From NCBI GenBank assembly GCA_002390045.1, contig DGSB01000061.1, forward strand, positions 1 through 64,000: a stretch of 64,000 nucleotides of DNA, given 5' to 3'. Under the pieces are notes generated by a model that was not told the DNA's origin, searched no databases, and saw only the letters and a program-made list of their open reading frames with translations. Shown in pieces: positions 26,064 through 35,558 of the stretch. Position 1 is the stretch's first letter, and the number at the start of each line of letters is the position of its first letter. The translations under genes were made by a program, and so were the position numbers. Source of the DNA: Fibrobacter sp. UBA4373. Its GTDB lineage: Bacteria > Fibrobacterota > Fibrobacteria > Fibrobacterales > Fibrobacteraceae.

Positions 26064-29000
26064 ATGAAAAAATATCTCTTTCTTGTTACCTTATTTTTCT
26101 TGTTTTTGACAAACTGTACCCGTGAAGACGACATCCGCGTCAACGGAACACTCCGCAACAACCACTCGGTGCTGTTCGCCTTCACAGAACGTCCCGATAG
26201 TCTCGCCGCGTTCGTCGACTCCATTGCAGCCCTCGATTCCGTGTACACTTACGACACTCTCACCGTAACCGTGCACGACAGCGTCTACTTCGTGGGGTTC
26301 TTAAAGTACAACTCCAAGAAGGTGATCCGCTACGCATGGAAAATGGGCGACAAGGACACCCTTTTTAACGGGAAGAACGAAGAGCTGTTCGTATACCGTT
26401 ACGACTCCGCGGCAACATATTCCCCGCTCTTCATTGCCGTCGACGGAGCAAACGCGCGTGATACAGCCGGTCGCGGTCAGTACATTCGCGTCATCAACAC
26501 GCCTCCGGATATTTCTGTTGAAGCAGACACCCTTTGGACACGAGGCGAAAAAGACGCCCAGGTTTCTTTCTTCGCTTCGGATTCCTTCGGAAGAATCGAC
26601 AGTGCTTTTGTCATTCCTCTGAACTCCAAGAAAAAAGCAATCGACACATTAAAAGCCAAACCGGGTGAAATCGACAGTCTTTACACCGCAACCGTCAAGT
26701 ACAAAGCGGTCAAGGAATATTTGAATTCCCAGAATGAACTTCTCTACATATACGGCGCTATCGATGAAGACGGCAACGTATCCAAGGACACAGCGGTCCT
26801 GCACTTTAACAAGATCCCGACCGTATCCCTTTTGCAGCCGGACTCCGCAAGCCGTCAAAATATTTTTGTGTCCCGCTTTGCCTTTTACTATTCGGGAAGC
26901 GACGAAGACAATCCGGCGGACTTGCGTTACACGATCCGAGTCGGCAAAAGCCCGGACAACGCCGGAACGGCGCCCGTGCTGACCGATGCCAATCTCGTTG
27001 CAACCAACATCCGAGAAAAAAGCTGGGAAGCGATTACCGATTCCGTCTGGAACATGGACGAAACATTACGCGGACGCCTTTACTGGCAAGTTTCCGTCAC
27101 CGACGGCTATGACACCGCAACATCACCGACATGGAACTTCTTCTTTGGTGACTTGAGCGCTACCACAGGAACGATTCACGGTTACGCAAAGTTCCAAGGT
27201 CGCACGGCCCACAACGGAATTCAAGTGGTGATGGAAAACAGGGAAACCGGGAATTACACCTTCACCCACACAAGCGAAAAGGGATACTTTAGCGCAAACG
27301 TCGATCCGGGCATTTATCGAATTTACGCCCGCGACACGACAGGCTTTGGCTACAAGTACTTGATTCTCGACAGCCAATACGTAGAAATGGGCGACGAACG
27401 CCTCGTCGCCACCATGCTTCTCGAAGACTCCATCGCTCCTAAAATCCGCATTGACAAATACGATTCCATTGTCACTAGCCGAAGCGTCACATTCGCCGGA
27501 TCCCTTTCGGATTCCGGTGCGCAAATCGCAAGCGCAAAGGCTTGGCTCGACGGTTCCGAAACTTCGCTTTCCGTTTTGAAAGTAAACGAATGGAACATGA
27601 CCTTTAAGGATTTGACCGATGGGAACCACCAGTTCAAGTTTGTCGTTCTCGACAGCGCCAAGAACGTTTCTGATACAGCAAAGATTGCATTTAAGGTCAA
27701 AGCCTCGTCCCTGAATTTAACCGTGAACGGAAAGGCCACGTCGATGGTCACCTCGGACGAATCGTTTGAATTCATCGCCGAAGCCAAAAACGTTCGCCCG
27801 ATTCCCGATTCCATCTACTGGACCACAAGCATCGGTGGCAAGACTTACAAGATCAAAGCTTCTGCAGTCGGAAAGGATAGCACCGCCAAGACCACATTGA
27901 CTGCCGCCGATTTTGCATCGAACGGAGCCGTTGCCGGCACGCTTTACACAATGATCGCTTCCACAGCCAACGGAACCATTTCCGACAGTGTCCGCTTCGG
28001 CATTCGCAGCGACAACCCGATTATTTACTTCTTGACTCCAGGTCGCGATACCTCTGTGACCCTGAACGATCCGCTGAACTTTAGCATTGAACACTTCCTC
28101 GGTGCAACGGCCACTTCGGGGACCATCACATGGACATGCCCGAACACCCTTTCCGATGGCTACAGCTGCCCGGCAGACAATGCGGAATCCGGAAACCTCG
28201 CCTGGAAGACGCTGGGGACTAAAAAGATTTACGTCAACTTAAAGGATTCCGACGGAAAAACTTCCAAGGATTCCATCGTAGTTCAAATCATTTCCGACGT
28301 TCCGACGGTAAGCATCAAGGCTTCCGCCGATACCATCCGCCAAAAGATCAACGCTTCGCTTTCTTACAGCGTGACCGCTTCCGATAAATATGGAACCGTC
28401 AATGCCGTCGAATGGGGATGCGGAACGGACGCTTCTAAAATTTCTTTCGGTTCTTCCGCATCGATTTCTGCGGCAAAGAGCGTGAGTGCAACCTTTAGCG
28501 TTACGCTCCCCAGTTCCGAAACGAATGCTTACAAATGCATTGTCCGCGCCACCGATGATGATGGCGAATATGGTTATGACACGCTTTACTTTAGGGCTGT
28601 CAAAGATGCGCCATCCATTACGCTCTACACGACTTCTGCCGAAGTGAAGATCAACGCGAAGGTGCGTTTTGCAGGCGCCGCCGTCGATACCCTCGGCAAA
28701 ATTGAATCTTATGCCATGTATTGCGGAAAGAGCCTGAGCAATCCCAGTTGGACTTCTATTTCCAAAGCCGACACGACGATTACCATGCCCGGTTCCGCAT
28801 GCACGTGGTACTGCATGATGCGCGTCACCGACGATGATGATTTGACAGCAACGGATACAGCCGTCTATACAGTCCTCCTTGACCTGCCAACGGTCATGGC
28901 CAGCGAAGACACGATGACCGTTTCCATCAAGGATACGCTCGGGCTCGACGCCATCGCAAACGACAAACTGGGGCAAATTGTGCTGTACCAGTGGAGCTGC

Positions 29001-31367
29001 GGCAACAAGGGCGTCGCAGGGAACAGCTTCGTTTCATCGACTTCGACTCCGCGTTATGCCGCGATCATGCCGACTGTCGCCACAGACAATTACCTCTGCA
29101 TTATCCGCGTTACCGATGATGATGGAAATACCGCTCAAGATACGACCAAGATCACGGTCCTTCTCGATGCTCCGACAATCAAGGTTTCTACCGAATCCAT
29201 TACAACACGTATAAACTACCCGATCGAAATCAACGCAACCGCTTCCGACAAAATGGGCTACATCGCCAAGCGCGAGTGGAGTTGCGGAAATCCTTCGGAA
29301 ATCAGCAGCAACTGGAAAACCGTTTCGGATTACGATACCACTTGGACAGGTCCTTCGACACCTTATGCAACCTATTACTGCGTTGCGCGTGCAACGGACG
29401 ACGACGGAAACCAGGTTCAAGACACAACGGTCATTCACTTTACCACCGACATTCCGGTCATTACCGTGGACCAGGATCTGGTTTACATTATTGCCGGAAC
29501 AAATACCGATTTGACAGCCCACGTAAACAGCGCATGGCAAGGCGTCAAGCGTTATACATGGACCTGTGGCACTAAGGGATCTTCCGATTTGAGCGATACC
29601 ACATCTGCCAAGGATCACCATGTCTGGTGGGGCTTCAACAATTCGACCGATTACAAGACCTCCGATTATTACTTCTGGGACGATAACGACGCGAACGGGA
29701 CCAAGGACAGCGTCATTGCCAAGCTTTCCAAGGCACACAGCGAATTCCTCTGCATCGTCTGGGCTCAAGAATCCGGCTCCAACTTTGTAGCGACCGACAC
29801 GACGACGATTCGTACCATGACATCGCTCCCGGTCGGCGTTATCAGCATGCCCGATACGGTTTACCTCTGGAGTACAGATTCTTCCGTTCTTTCGAACAAG
29901 TCCATTTACTGGTACACGCCGGATGCAAACGGAAGTTCTTCAAAACTCGGAACCTTGGGCGATGAAGACGCTCAACAATTCTGGTGGAACTTCTCTAATG
30001 TGAGCGACAAATACTGGTACCAAGGAAAATCCGACGGATCTTTGGACACGAGCATTGCAGAATTCAACGCCGCGTTCATCCGTCAATCCATGGAAGGTTC
30101 CATCACGATCAAGCTGGACTACTTCGATTCTTCCAAGGCTCTAATGGACCAGAACTTTACCGCCCGCCATGAAGCCGAAGTCGTTTCCAAAAAGGTCCAC
30201 TTCAAAAAGGCCTGGCACAACATTTCCGGAGGCACAAACGATACCATCGTCGAAACCTCTACCAATGCGAACGGTCCAGCGATCGCTTACTGCAACGACC
30301 GTCTGATTTTGGCCTATGTCAACGAAAGCGGTGCTCTCGTGACCAAATACCGGAACTCCTCGAAATGGACCTCTTTCGGAAACCCGAGCATTTCTGGAAT
30401 TTCTGAACAAACGCTTTACATGGCCTGCGACGGAAACAACAATCTGTATCTGTCTTACATCAGCACATCCGATGGAAAGGGCCACGTTTACAAATCCACA
30501 AGTTCGACAGGAACCTGGACAGAACTGGGCAGCGGAATCGGCAACGCTCTGACCGATTTGAAGTTGAAGATCAATCCCAAAACGAACAACCCTTCTGTCG
30601 CCTGGATCGGCACGGTCAATTCCGCTTCGAACTTTGCCCGCGTCCAAGACTACTCCGGCTCGGCATGGGGCAGCGCATTCAGCCCTATCTACAGCAGCAA
30701 TTGGCAGAACCGCGAAATCGACATGGCCTTTGACGAAAGCGGTAACCGTCTTGTTATCGCCAGCGGCTATGGGTCCGGCGATTACAAGATCTATTACTAC
30801 TACATTCCAAATGGCCAGACATCAACGTCGAACAATAACAACAACCGCATCAGCATCAACGGAGAATCGATCCAGATCTTCTATGCCGACGGCTACTTCT
30901 ACGTTGGTTTCCGCAGCCGTGACGATGACGGTTTACCCCGCTTAGCCCGCGCCAAGGCTTCTAGCTCACTCGCGACAACTTACGAAGGATTCACCACGAC
31001 AGGCGCAGAATTTCTCGCATTCGGTCACCGCAGCTACAACGCCTACTTTACCGTCGACAAAAACAACAATCCGATTCTCGCCATCGACGACGCTTACTAC
31101 GCAAGGAATTCCCATGTCCACGTGTATCGCTTTATGGACGGCGCATGGGGAGAACTGGGCGAAAACGAACTTCCCTACTTTAAGAATGTCTACGCCAAGG
31201 AACACGGTTACTACGTGCGCGGATTCCGCCCGCAATTGACCGTATCGCCTAGCGGCCAGATTTACATTTCGATGCGTTCTCAAGAAGCCGCTTCGAGCGC
31301 CGCTTCGAGCCTCCCGGGCACCAAGAACGGACCGATTGTCATGGAATATCTGGGAGACAACTGGTAA
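26064..31367 (+). CDS. Giant multidomain surface lipoprotein with Ig-like repeats
   Basis: A 1767-residue lipoprotein with lipobox FLTNC (Cys18). Residues about 365-465 form a carboxypeptidase-regulatory-like fold (GTIHGYAKFQGRTAHNGIQVV). Residues about 740-1230 hold five repeats of 93-97 residues, each with WxCG in the first half and CIxRxTDDDG in the second, giving a conserved cysteine pair per repeat, typical of PKD/Ig-like domains. The last 400 residues look like a beta-propeller (NNLYLSYISTSDGKG, VAWIG, GNRLVIASGYGSG). Ser-rich AASSAASS near the end precedes a short tail. It overlaps the DUF6941-like gene (TAATG). It is likely an adhesin or sensor on the surface; no enzyme motif is visible. 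Confidence 0.85.
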   Translation: MKKYLFLVTLFFLFLTNCTREDDIRVNGTLRNNHSVLFAFTERPDSLAAFVDSIAALDSVYTYDTLTVTVHDSVYFVGFLKYNSKKVIRYAWKMGDKDTLFNGKNEELFVYRYDSAATYSPLFIAVDGANARDTAGRGQYIRVINTPPDISVEADTLWTRGEKDAQVSFFASDSFGRIDSAFVIPLNSKKKAIDTLKAKPGEIDSLYTATVKYKAVKEYLNSQNELLYIYGAIDEDGNVSKDTAVLHFNKIPTVSLLQPDSASRQNIFVSRFAFYYSGSDEDNPADLRYTIRVGKSPDNAGTAPVLTDANLVATNIREKSWEAITDSVWNMDETLRGRLYWQVSVTDGYDTATSPTWNFFFGDLSATTGTIHGYAKFQGRTAHNGIQVVMENRETGNYTFTHTSEKGYFSANVDPGIYRIYARDTTGFGYKYLILDSQYVEMGDERLVATMLLEDSIAPKIRIDKYDSIVTSRSVTFAGSLSDSGAQIASAKAWLDGSETSLSVLKVNEWNMTFKDLTDGNHQFKFVVLDSAKNVSDTAKIAFKVKASSLNLTVNGKATSMVTSDESFEFIAEAKNVRPIPDSIYWTTSIGGKTYKIKASAVGKDSTAKTTLTAADFASNGAVAGTLYTMIASTANGTISDSVRFGIRSDNPIIYFLTPGRDTSVTLNDPLNFSIEHFLGATATSGTITWTCPNTLSDGYSCPADNAESGNLAWKTLGTKKIYVNLKDSDGKTSKDSIVVQIISDVPTVSIKASADTIRQKINASLSYSVTASDKYGTVNAVEWGCGTDASKISFGSSASISAAKSVSATFSVTLPSSETNAYKCIVRATDDDGEYGYDTLYFRAVKDAPSITLYTTSAEVKINAKVRFAGAAVDTLGKIESYAMYCGKSLSNPSWTSISKADTTITMPGSACTWYCMMRVTDDDDLTATDTAVYTVLLDLPTVMASEDTMTVSIKDTLGLDAIANDKLGQIVLYQWSCGNKGVAGNSFVSSTSTPRYAAIMPTVATDNYLCIIRVTDDDGNTAQDTTKITVLLDAPTIKVSTESITTRINYPIEINATASDKMGYIAKREWSCGNPSEISSNWKTVSDYDTTWTGPSTPYATYYCVARATDDDGNQVQDTTVIHFTTDIPVITVDQDLVYIIAGTNTDLTAHVNSAWQGVKRYTWTCGTKGSSDLSDTTSAKDHHVWWGFNNSTDYKTSDYYFWDDNDANGTKDSVIAKLSKAHSEFLCIVWAQESGSNFVATDTTTIRTMTSLPVGVISMPDTVYLWSTDSSVLSNKSIYWYTPDANGSSSKLGTLGDEDAQQFWWNFSNVSDKYWYQGKSDGSLDTSIAEFNAAFIRQSMEGSITIKLDYFDSSKALMDQNFTARHEAEVVSKKVHFKKAWHNISGGTNDTIVETSTNANGPAIAYCNDRLILAYVNESGALVTKYRNSSKWTSFGNPSISGISEQTLYMACDGNNNLYLSYISTSDGKGHVYKSTSSTGTWTELGSGIGNALTDLKLKINPKTNNPSVAWIGTVNSASNFARVQDYSGSAWGSAFSPIYSSNWQNREIDMAFDESGNRLVIASGYGSGDYKIYYYYIPNGQTSTSNNNNNRISINGESIQIFYADGYFYVGFRSRDDDGLPRLARAKASSSLATTYEGFTTTGAEFLAFGHRSYNAYFTVDKNNNPILAIDDAYYARNSHVHVYRFMDGAWGELGENELPYFKNVYAKEHGYYVRGFRPQLTVSPSGQIYISMRSQEAASSAASSLPGTKNGPIVMEYLGDNW

Positions 31368-31792
31368 TGAAGATCGAAGTTGCAGCGATTTGTGACGCAG
31401 CTACCGACCAAAGCGGAAAGCTCAATATGCTCGGAGTCTTTGACTACATCGAAGCCGAGCTTCCTATTGTGATTCCGCGATGCACGGCCGTTTTCCGAAT
31501 CCGTTATACACGATCCGAAGCGACAGCGCACGACATGAAAGTGACAATCGTGAATCAATTCGACAACACCGATTTGATTCCGCCGATTATCACCACGGTT
31601 CATTTTTTGCCGGTGCCCGAAAATATGGATTCCGCAGCCGTCAACCTGATTATGAATATCAACCGGATGCGGATTTCCCAAGGCGGAAAATATTTACTTC
31701 GACTGAGAGTCGACGAAGTCCTTCTGGAAAGCGCTCTCCCGATTTATGTCCATGATTTGACTCCCAAAGAGCCAAACCCTCTAGCCAGTTAA
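31367..31792 (+). CDS. DUF6941-like small protein
   Basis: A 141-residue soluble beta-rich protein with no signal peptide. The N-terminus IEVAAICDAATDQSGKLNMLGVFDYI and the later RMRISQGGKYLLRLRVDEVLLESALPIYV match the DUF6941 pattern (ALLCD...GKLNLLGAFD) as I know it. The ATG overlaps the stop of the giant lipoprotein gene by one base, so translation is coupled. Cytoplasmic location beside a surface protein is odd. The function is unknown. A bidirectional terminator follows. Confidence 0.7.
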   Translation: MKIEVAAICDAATDQSGKLNMLGVFDYIEAELPIVIPRCTAVFRIRYTRSEATAHDMKVTIVNQFDNTDLIPPIITTVHFLPVPENMDSAAVNLIMNINRMRISQGGKYLLRLRVDEVLLESALPIYVHDLTPKEPNPLAS

Positions 31793-31801
31793 GCCAAAAA
31801 G

Positions 31802-31827
31802 GCCCGCATGGAATGCGGGCTTTTTTT
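31802..31827. terminator. Bidirectional terminator between convergent genes
   Basis: GCCCGCAT and ATGCGGGC pair around GGA, with AAAAA before and seven T after. The T-run overlaps the stop codon of the phosphopantetheinyl transferase gene on the other strand. Confidence 0.9.
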
Positions 31828-32368
31828 ATGCAAGCGGGGCGACAGCGATTGTCGCCGCAAACGGATTTTCGAGCGGTAGCTGAATATCCGTCAAAATCGC
31901 GCCATCCACCCGATCTTCTAAGACATTTTTCGAAAGGATCCCTCCGAGGAAAGACCCGCCGATACATTTGAACAGCGCTTCTTTACGGCACCAGATGCGG
32001 TAAAACTGCATCAAGGCATCTTCCGGGGTCAAATGACTGCGGAACAAAAGATCCGTTTCTTCTTTAGCAAAAAAACGTTCCGCGATGCGTAAGGCTCGAG
32101 GCCGTAATTTTTCAATATCCACTCCCACTTTGGCTGTAAAAGAATAGGCGAGAACGCAGACATCTTTACTGTGAGTCCAGTTGGCATCAAAACCGCATGC
32201 AGGAAATTCGGGGCGTCCTTCCGGAGTGCGCCTCATATCCACCCGGGAAAGCTCCATTCCCGAGGCGGTCGAAAGAATAGAAAGAATTGTATCCAAATGG
32301 TCTTTAACCGGTAATACACACCAGAATACCGAACCGAGCGAAGTTTTTAATTCATATTGCTTAATCAT
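31826..32368 (-). CDS. 4'-phosphopantetheinyl transferase superfamily protein
   Basis: A 180-residue Sfp/HetI-type enzyme that loads phosphopantetheine on carrier proteins. The magnesium-binding VGVDIEKL (about residue 90) and the WCRKEALFKCIG motif (about 143) are diagnostic, and an RRTPEGRPEF-like loop lies upstream. It is smaller than Sfp (about 220). It may serve fatty-acid ACP or a biosynthetic cluster elsewhere; no carrier protein or synthase is in this window. Confidence 0.9.
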   Translation of the reverse strand: MIKQYELKTSLGSVFWCVLPVKDHLDTILSILSTASGMELSRVDMRRTPEGRPEFPACGFDANWTHSKDVCVLAYSFTAKVGVDIEKLRPRALRIAERFFAKEETDLLFRSHLTPEDALMQFYRIWCRKEALFKCIGGSFLGGILSKNVLEDRVDGAILTDIQLPLENPFAATIAVAPLA

Positions 32369-32419
32369 CTTCTCTAATATAATTAAGCGGATGAAAAAAG
32401 GATTTTCTATTTTAAATCT

Positions 32420-32911
32420 ATGAGATTCCGCCTTCGCACATTACTTGTTGGAATATTCCTCGGTGTAGTTTCCTGCAGCGACATCAACAGCGGTTGGTCT
32501 GTGACCGGTGGCGGCTACATGAATTTTAAAATCAACGGTTCCGAGGATCTGGATCTGGACATTGATCCGGACGATGGAGACGTCAAGCTCCGATCCAACA
32601 AGCACTACGTCACTTTCCTCGGGAAGAACAGCGACGGCGATGCGCTACAGATCATGGTCAACAAACCTGTCCTCGGGGAAAACGCCCCCGTAACATCCTC
32701 GGGATATACCTATCTTGTCCTAGGGAACAGCGTTCCCGCACACATCATCTCTGCGGAATCCAGTTCCGTCAAATTCGACCGCAAAGATTCTATCCTCTGG
32801 AGCGCCGACGTCAGGCTCGTATTCAATCACTGCTACGGCGACGAATGCGATAACAACCGAGTCGTCGTCACCGGTCGAATGTACTACTGGGTAGACCCCG
32901 ACGACCGTTAA
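32420..32911 (+). CDS. Small lipoprotein of unknown function
   Basis: A 163-residue protein with signal peptide and lipobox VVSC (Cys19), followed by a beta-rich domain (GGGYMNFKINGSEDLDLDIDPDDGDVKLRSN). The two cysteines CYGDEC near the end could pair. The start at 32420 follows 51 bases after the divergent transferase gene. I do not recognise a family. Confidence 0.7.
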   Translation: MRFRLRTLLVGIFLGVVSCSDINSGWSVTGGGYMNFKINGSEDLDLDIDPDDGDVKLRSNKHYVTFLGKNSDGDALQIMVNKPVLGENAPVTSSGYTYLVLGNSVPAHIISAESSSVKFDRKDSILWSADVRLVFNHCYGDECDNNRVVVTGRMYYWVDPDDR

Positions 32912-33005
32912 GCGAACTAGCGTTTTTCTAAAAAGAATCCTATAGCTCACCCAGTCAAACTGCGTTTGGAACGGAATCGTCGGAACCTCAAAGCCCCATA
33001 CCCCC

Positions 33006-33446
33006 GCACGCGGAGCGAACGAAGTGAGCAAGCCCCCGCAACCCCGCACGCGGAGCGAACGGAGTGAGCAAGCCCAAGCAGCCCCGCACGCGGAGCGAAC
33101 GAAGTGAGCTAGCCCACGCAACCCAGCACGCGGAGCGAACGAAGTGAGCTAGCCCACGCAACCCCACACGCGGAGCGAACGGAGTGAGCAAGCCCAAGCA
33201 GCCCCGCACGCGGAGCGAACGGAGTGAGCAAGCCCCACACAGCCCCGCACGCGGAGCGAACGGAGTGAGCAAGCCCCCACAGCCCCGCACGCGGAGCGAA
33301 CGAAGTGAGCAAGCCCAAGCAGCCCCGCACGCGGAGCGAACGAAGTGAGCTAGCCCACGCAACCCAGCACGCGGAGCGAACGAAGTGAGCTAGCCCACGC
33401 ACCCCCACACGCGGAGCGAACGGAGTGAGCAAGCCCCCGCAAAAGG
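33006..33446. repeat. Eleven-copy tandem repeat array, 40-bp period
   Basis: Units start at 33006, 33046, 33086, 33126, 33166, 33206, 33247, 33287, 33327, 33367 and 33407 (one unit is 41 bp). Each has a near-invariant 24-base core (CGCGGAGCGAACG, R, AGTGAGC) and a 16-base variable part (AGCCCMMGCARCCCC). Core changes are limited to A/G in GRAGTG and A/T after GAGC. Units 2-5 and 8-11 repeat in the same order, separated by 241 bases, which shows a block duplication. Because 40 is not a multiple of three the minus strand stays open in all frames without being a gene. No coding or RNA gene is seen in 32912-33681 besides this. Confidence 0.93.
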
Positions 33447-33492
33447 CACACAAGCAAAACTCGCAGAGTATAGCGTGGCCACGGGGGTGGAT

Positions 33493-33545
33493 GCAAGGAA
33501 GGGGGCCCTCGGCCTTCGCAACTCTGAGCGGGCCCCCTACCTTGC
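33493..33545. repeat. Long GC-rich inverted repeat beside the tandem array
   Basis: Arms of 16 bases (33493-33508 and 33530-33545) match at 15 of 16 positions around a 21-base loop; the inner part is AGGGGGCCC/GGGCCCCCT. It could form a strong hairpin on either strand. It lacks a T-run. It lies between the tandem array and the tRNA-Val promoter. Confidence 0.75.
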
Positions 33546-33639
33546 CCCCCGCCGGGCAGGCGAGCCGTCCGTTCCACGGTAAAGCCTCCATGCCAATGGA
33601 AAGAACCTCCTCGCCAGTGGAAAAAATCTTCAAAACCCC

Positions 33640-33668
33640 TTGACACTCCTACATAATCTTTTTAATAT
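33640..33668 (+). promoter_or_regulatory. Promoter of tRNA-Val, classic sigma-70 type
   Basis: TTGACA (33640-33645), a 17-base spacer, then TAATAT (33663-33668), ending 13 bases before the tRNA. It is a near-consensus sigma-70 promoter and differs from the TAnnTTTG boxes seen at protein genes. Confidence 0.85.
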
Positions 33669-33681
33669 TGGGCTACCCCAC

Positions 33682-33755
<74 letters not shown>

Positions 33756-33756
33756 C

Positions 33757-33786
33757 GAAAACTCCGCTTTATAGTGGAGTTTTTCT
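33757..33786 (+). terminator. Terminator after tRNA-Val
   Basis: ACTCCGC and GTGGAGT pair (one G-T) around TTTATA, flanked by AAAA and by TTTTCTTTTT. Confidence 0.85.
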
Positions 33787-33841
33787 TTTTTAAAGCAATT
33801 TTCGGCAAAATCCCATTCCCCACATTCCCAACCTTTAAAAC

Positions 33842-33873
33842 AAAAAATCCCAGCCTTTCGACCGGGATTTTTT
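33842..33873 (-). terminator. Terminator after the DASS transporter gene
   Basis: AAAAAATCCC and GGGATTTTTT are perfect complements around a 12-base loop, 17 bases after the transporter stop. Confidence 0.85.
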
Positions 33874-33889
33874 GAATTCCAAACCTGGA

Positions 33890-35476
33890 TTACTTTGCAG
33901 CGGTAGAATCCACGACTGCAGCGGAATCCGCACTCAGTGCCACCGTCGTATCGACCGGAGCAGCCTGGGCTGCGACAGCCGCAGCCGGAGCCGGGGCAAC
34001 CACAGCAGCCTTTTCAGCTGCCGGAGCGGTTTTCGGCTTCGGATCACCGAAGAAATGGAGCTGAGCAAGCACGAACATCATCAAGTACACAAGCACAAGG
34101 CCAATCACGCCAAGGGCAATACCCGACTTAGCCATGCCATTCGTATCCACATAACCCGTTGCATGAGCAAGAGCGTTAGGCGGCGTAGAAATCGGCATAC
34201 TCATACCGAGAGAGCTTGCAAAAGCCACAGCCACGAGCAAAGCGGTCACGCCACCGAGCGGAGCGAGGTTGTCTGCGCAGTTCACGCCCACCACGATCAG
34301 AATCGGGACGAGGAGAGCAGCCGTTGCAGAATGGCTCATAAAGTTTGCCATAAAGAGGCAGATGACACCGCAACCCACGAGGAGCGGGAATGCAGGCCAG
34401 GTGTCAAACGGAATCGCACCGATCAAGTGAGCGGCAAGACCCGTCTTCTGAAGGCCAACGCCCAAAGCAAAGCCACCCGCCACGAGCCAAAGAACATCCC
34501 AGCTCATCGCGTTCAAATCCTTCTTCGTAATCACACCCGTGAGGGCAAAGACGGCGATAGGAATCATCGCGATGGCGTAGTCATTCACACCATGAACATT
34601 CTTACCGACGAGCCACAGAACCACGCACAAAGCAAAGGTCAAATACACAACGATCGCACGCGGGCTCTTGTCAAAGCCATCCGCACCTTCAATCTTCAAG
34701 TCCATGGACTTTGCAGAAATCGGGTAAATCTTCATAATCAAGAACCAAGCGATGAGCATCATCACAATCACATACGGAACGCCGAAAGCCATCCACTGGC
34801 CGAAAGAAACGCTATAGCCGGCTTCATTCAAGGCACCGAGAGCAATCGTGTTCGGAGGCGTACCGATCGGAGTACCCATACCACCAATGTTTGCACCCAC
34901 AGGAATTGCGAGAGCAAAAGCGGCTTTACCCTTGTCCTTTTCGTCAAAGAGTTTGAGCACCGGAGCGAGAATAGCGAGCATCATGGCCGCGGTAGCGGTA
35001 TTGCTCATGAACATCGAGAACACTGCGGTGATCATCATGAGACCAAGGAGCACGAACTTCGGATTCTTTCCGAACGGCTTCAAAAGCACACGGGCAAGGT
35101 TCAAGTCCAGCTTGTACTTGGTTGCCGCAGCAGCAAGGAAGAAACCACCCAAAAAGAGCATAATGGTCTGATCGGACCATGTATTCATCAAAACCTTGTA
35201 GCTAATCGGTTCCACGCCTTCCACGCGGAACGGCAGGAACGAGGAATTCGACAAGGTGAGAATCATCAACACGATCACGAGCGTGGACGTTGTCCAAATG
35301 GGGAACGGTTGAAGAATCCAGTACAGGGCCGCCATCACGAAAATAGCGATCACACGGATTTCAATGGGATTGAGGGTGTTCGGACCATCAATTCCGAGGG
35401 CTTCGTACGGGACGAAGAGGGCAGCAATTGCAAGAATTGTTGCGATAATGAGTTTGATGAATTTTGCCTTTGTCAT
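33890..35476 (-). CDS. SLC13/DASS-family anion:sodium symporter
   Basis: A 528-residue transporter with about 12-13 helices. The first substrate/sodium motif is FMSNTATAAMM (about residue 155) and the second is FMSHSATAALLVPI, a changed form of SNT. PVGANIGGMGTPIGTPPN and the later SMPISTPPNALAHATGYV are the two conserved family hairpin segments. It moves C4-dicarboxylates such as succinate with sodium, which fits a fumarate-reducing anaerobe. An Ala/Pro-rich cytosolic or periplasmic tail follows at 485-528. A candidate promoter is at 35527-35557. Confidence 0.92.
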   Translation of the reverse strand: MTKAKFIKLIIATILAIAALFVPYEALGIDGPNTLNPIEIRVIAIFVMAALYWILQPFPIWTTSTLVIVLMILTLSNSSFLPFRVEGVEPISYKVLMNTWSDQTIMLFLGGFFLAAAATKYKLDLNLARVLLKPFGKNPKFVLLGLMMITAVFSMFMSNTATAAMMLAILAPVLKLFDEKDKGKAAFALAIPVGANIGGMGTPIGTPPNTIALGALNEAGYSVSFGQWMAFGVPYVIVMMLIAWFLIMKIYPISAKSMDLKIEGADGFDKSPRAIVVYLTFALCVVLWLVGKNVHGVNDYAIAMIPIAVFALTGVITKKDLNAMSWDVLWLVAGGFALGVGLQKTGLAAHLIGAIPFDTWPAFPLLVGCGVICLFMANFMSHSATAALLVPILIVVGVNCADNLAPLGGVTALLVAVAFASSLGMSMPISTPPNALAHATGYVDTNGMAKSGIALGVIGLVLVYLMMFVLAQLHFFGDPKPKTAPAAEKAAVVAPAPAAAVAAQAAPVDTTVALSADSAAVVDSTAAK

Positions 35477-35526
35477 GTTATATCCAGGTTATAAATAGAG
35501 CAACCGGCTCTATCAAATGACGGGCG

Positions 35527-35557
35527 CAAATCTAGCTATTTTAAAAGCTTGTGTAAA
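35527..35557 (-). promoter_or_regulatory. Candidate promoter for the DASS transporter gene
   Basis: On the minus strand TTTACAC (35551-35557) and TAGATTTG (35527-35534) are separated by 16 bases, 51 bases before the start codon. TAGATTTG fits TAnnTTTG. Confidence 0.5.
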
Positions 35558-35558
35558 G

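Noticed and set aside
33006..33446. Tandem array as a CRISPR
   Set aside because: The variable parts are 16 bases, shared among units and GC-rich, and no cas gene is nearby. Real spacers differ from one another.
32988..33646. Long minus-strand open frames across the tandem array (LRSLRVRG, FAPRAG-type repeats)
   Set aside because: They exist only because the 40-bp unit has no stop in any minus frame. The three frames encode unrelated repeats and lack start sites.
33872..35494. A 540-codon plus-strand frame opposite the DASS transporter
   Set aside because: The composition is His/Arg/Asn-rich as expected from the antisense of a membrane-protein gene; the minus-strand product is a clear transporter.
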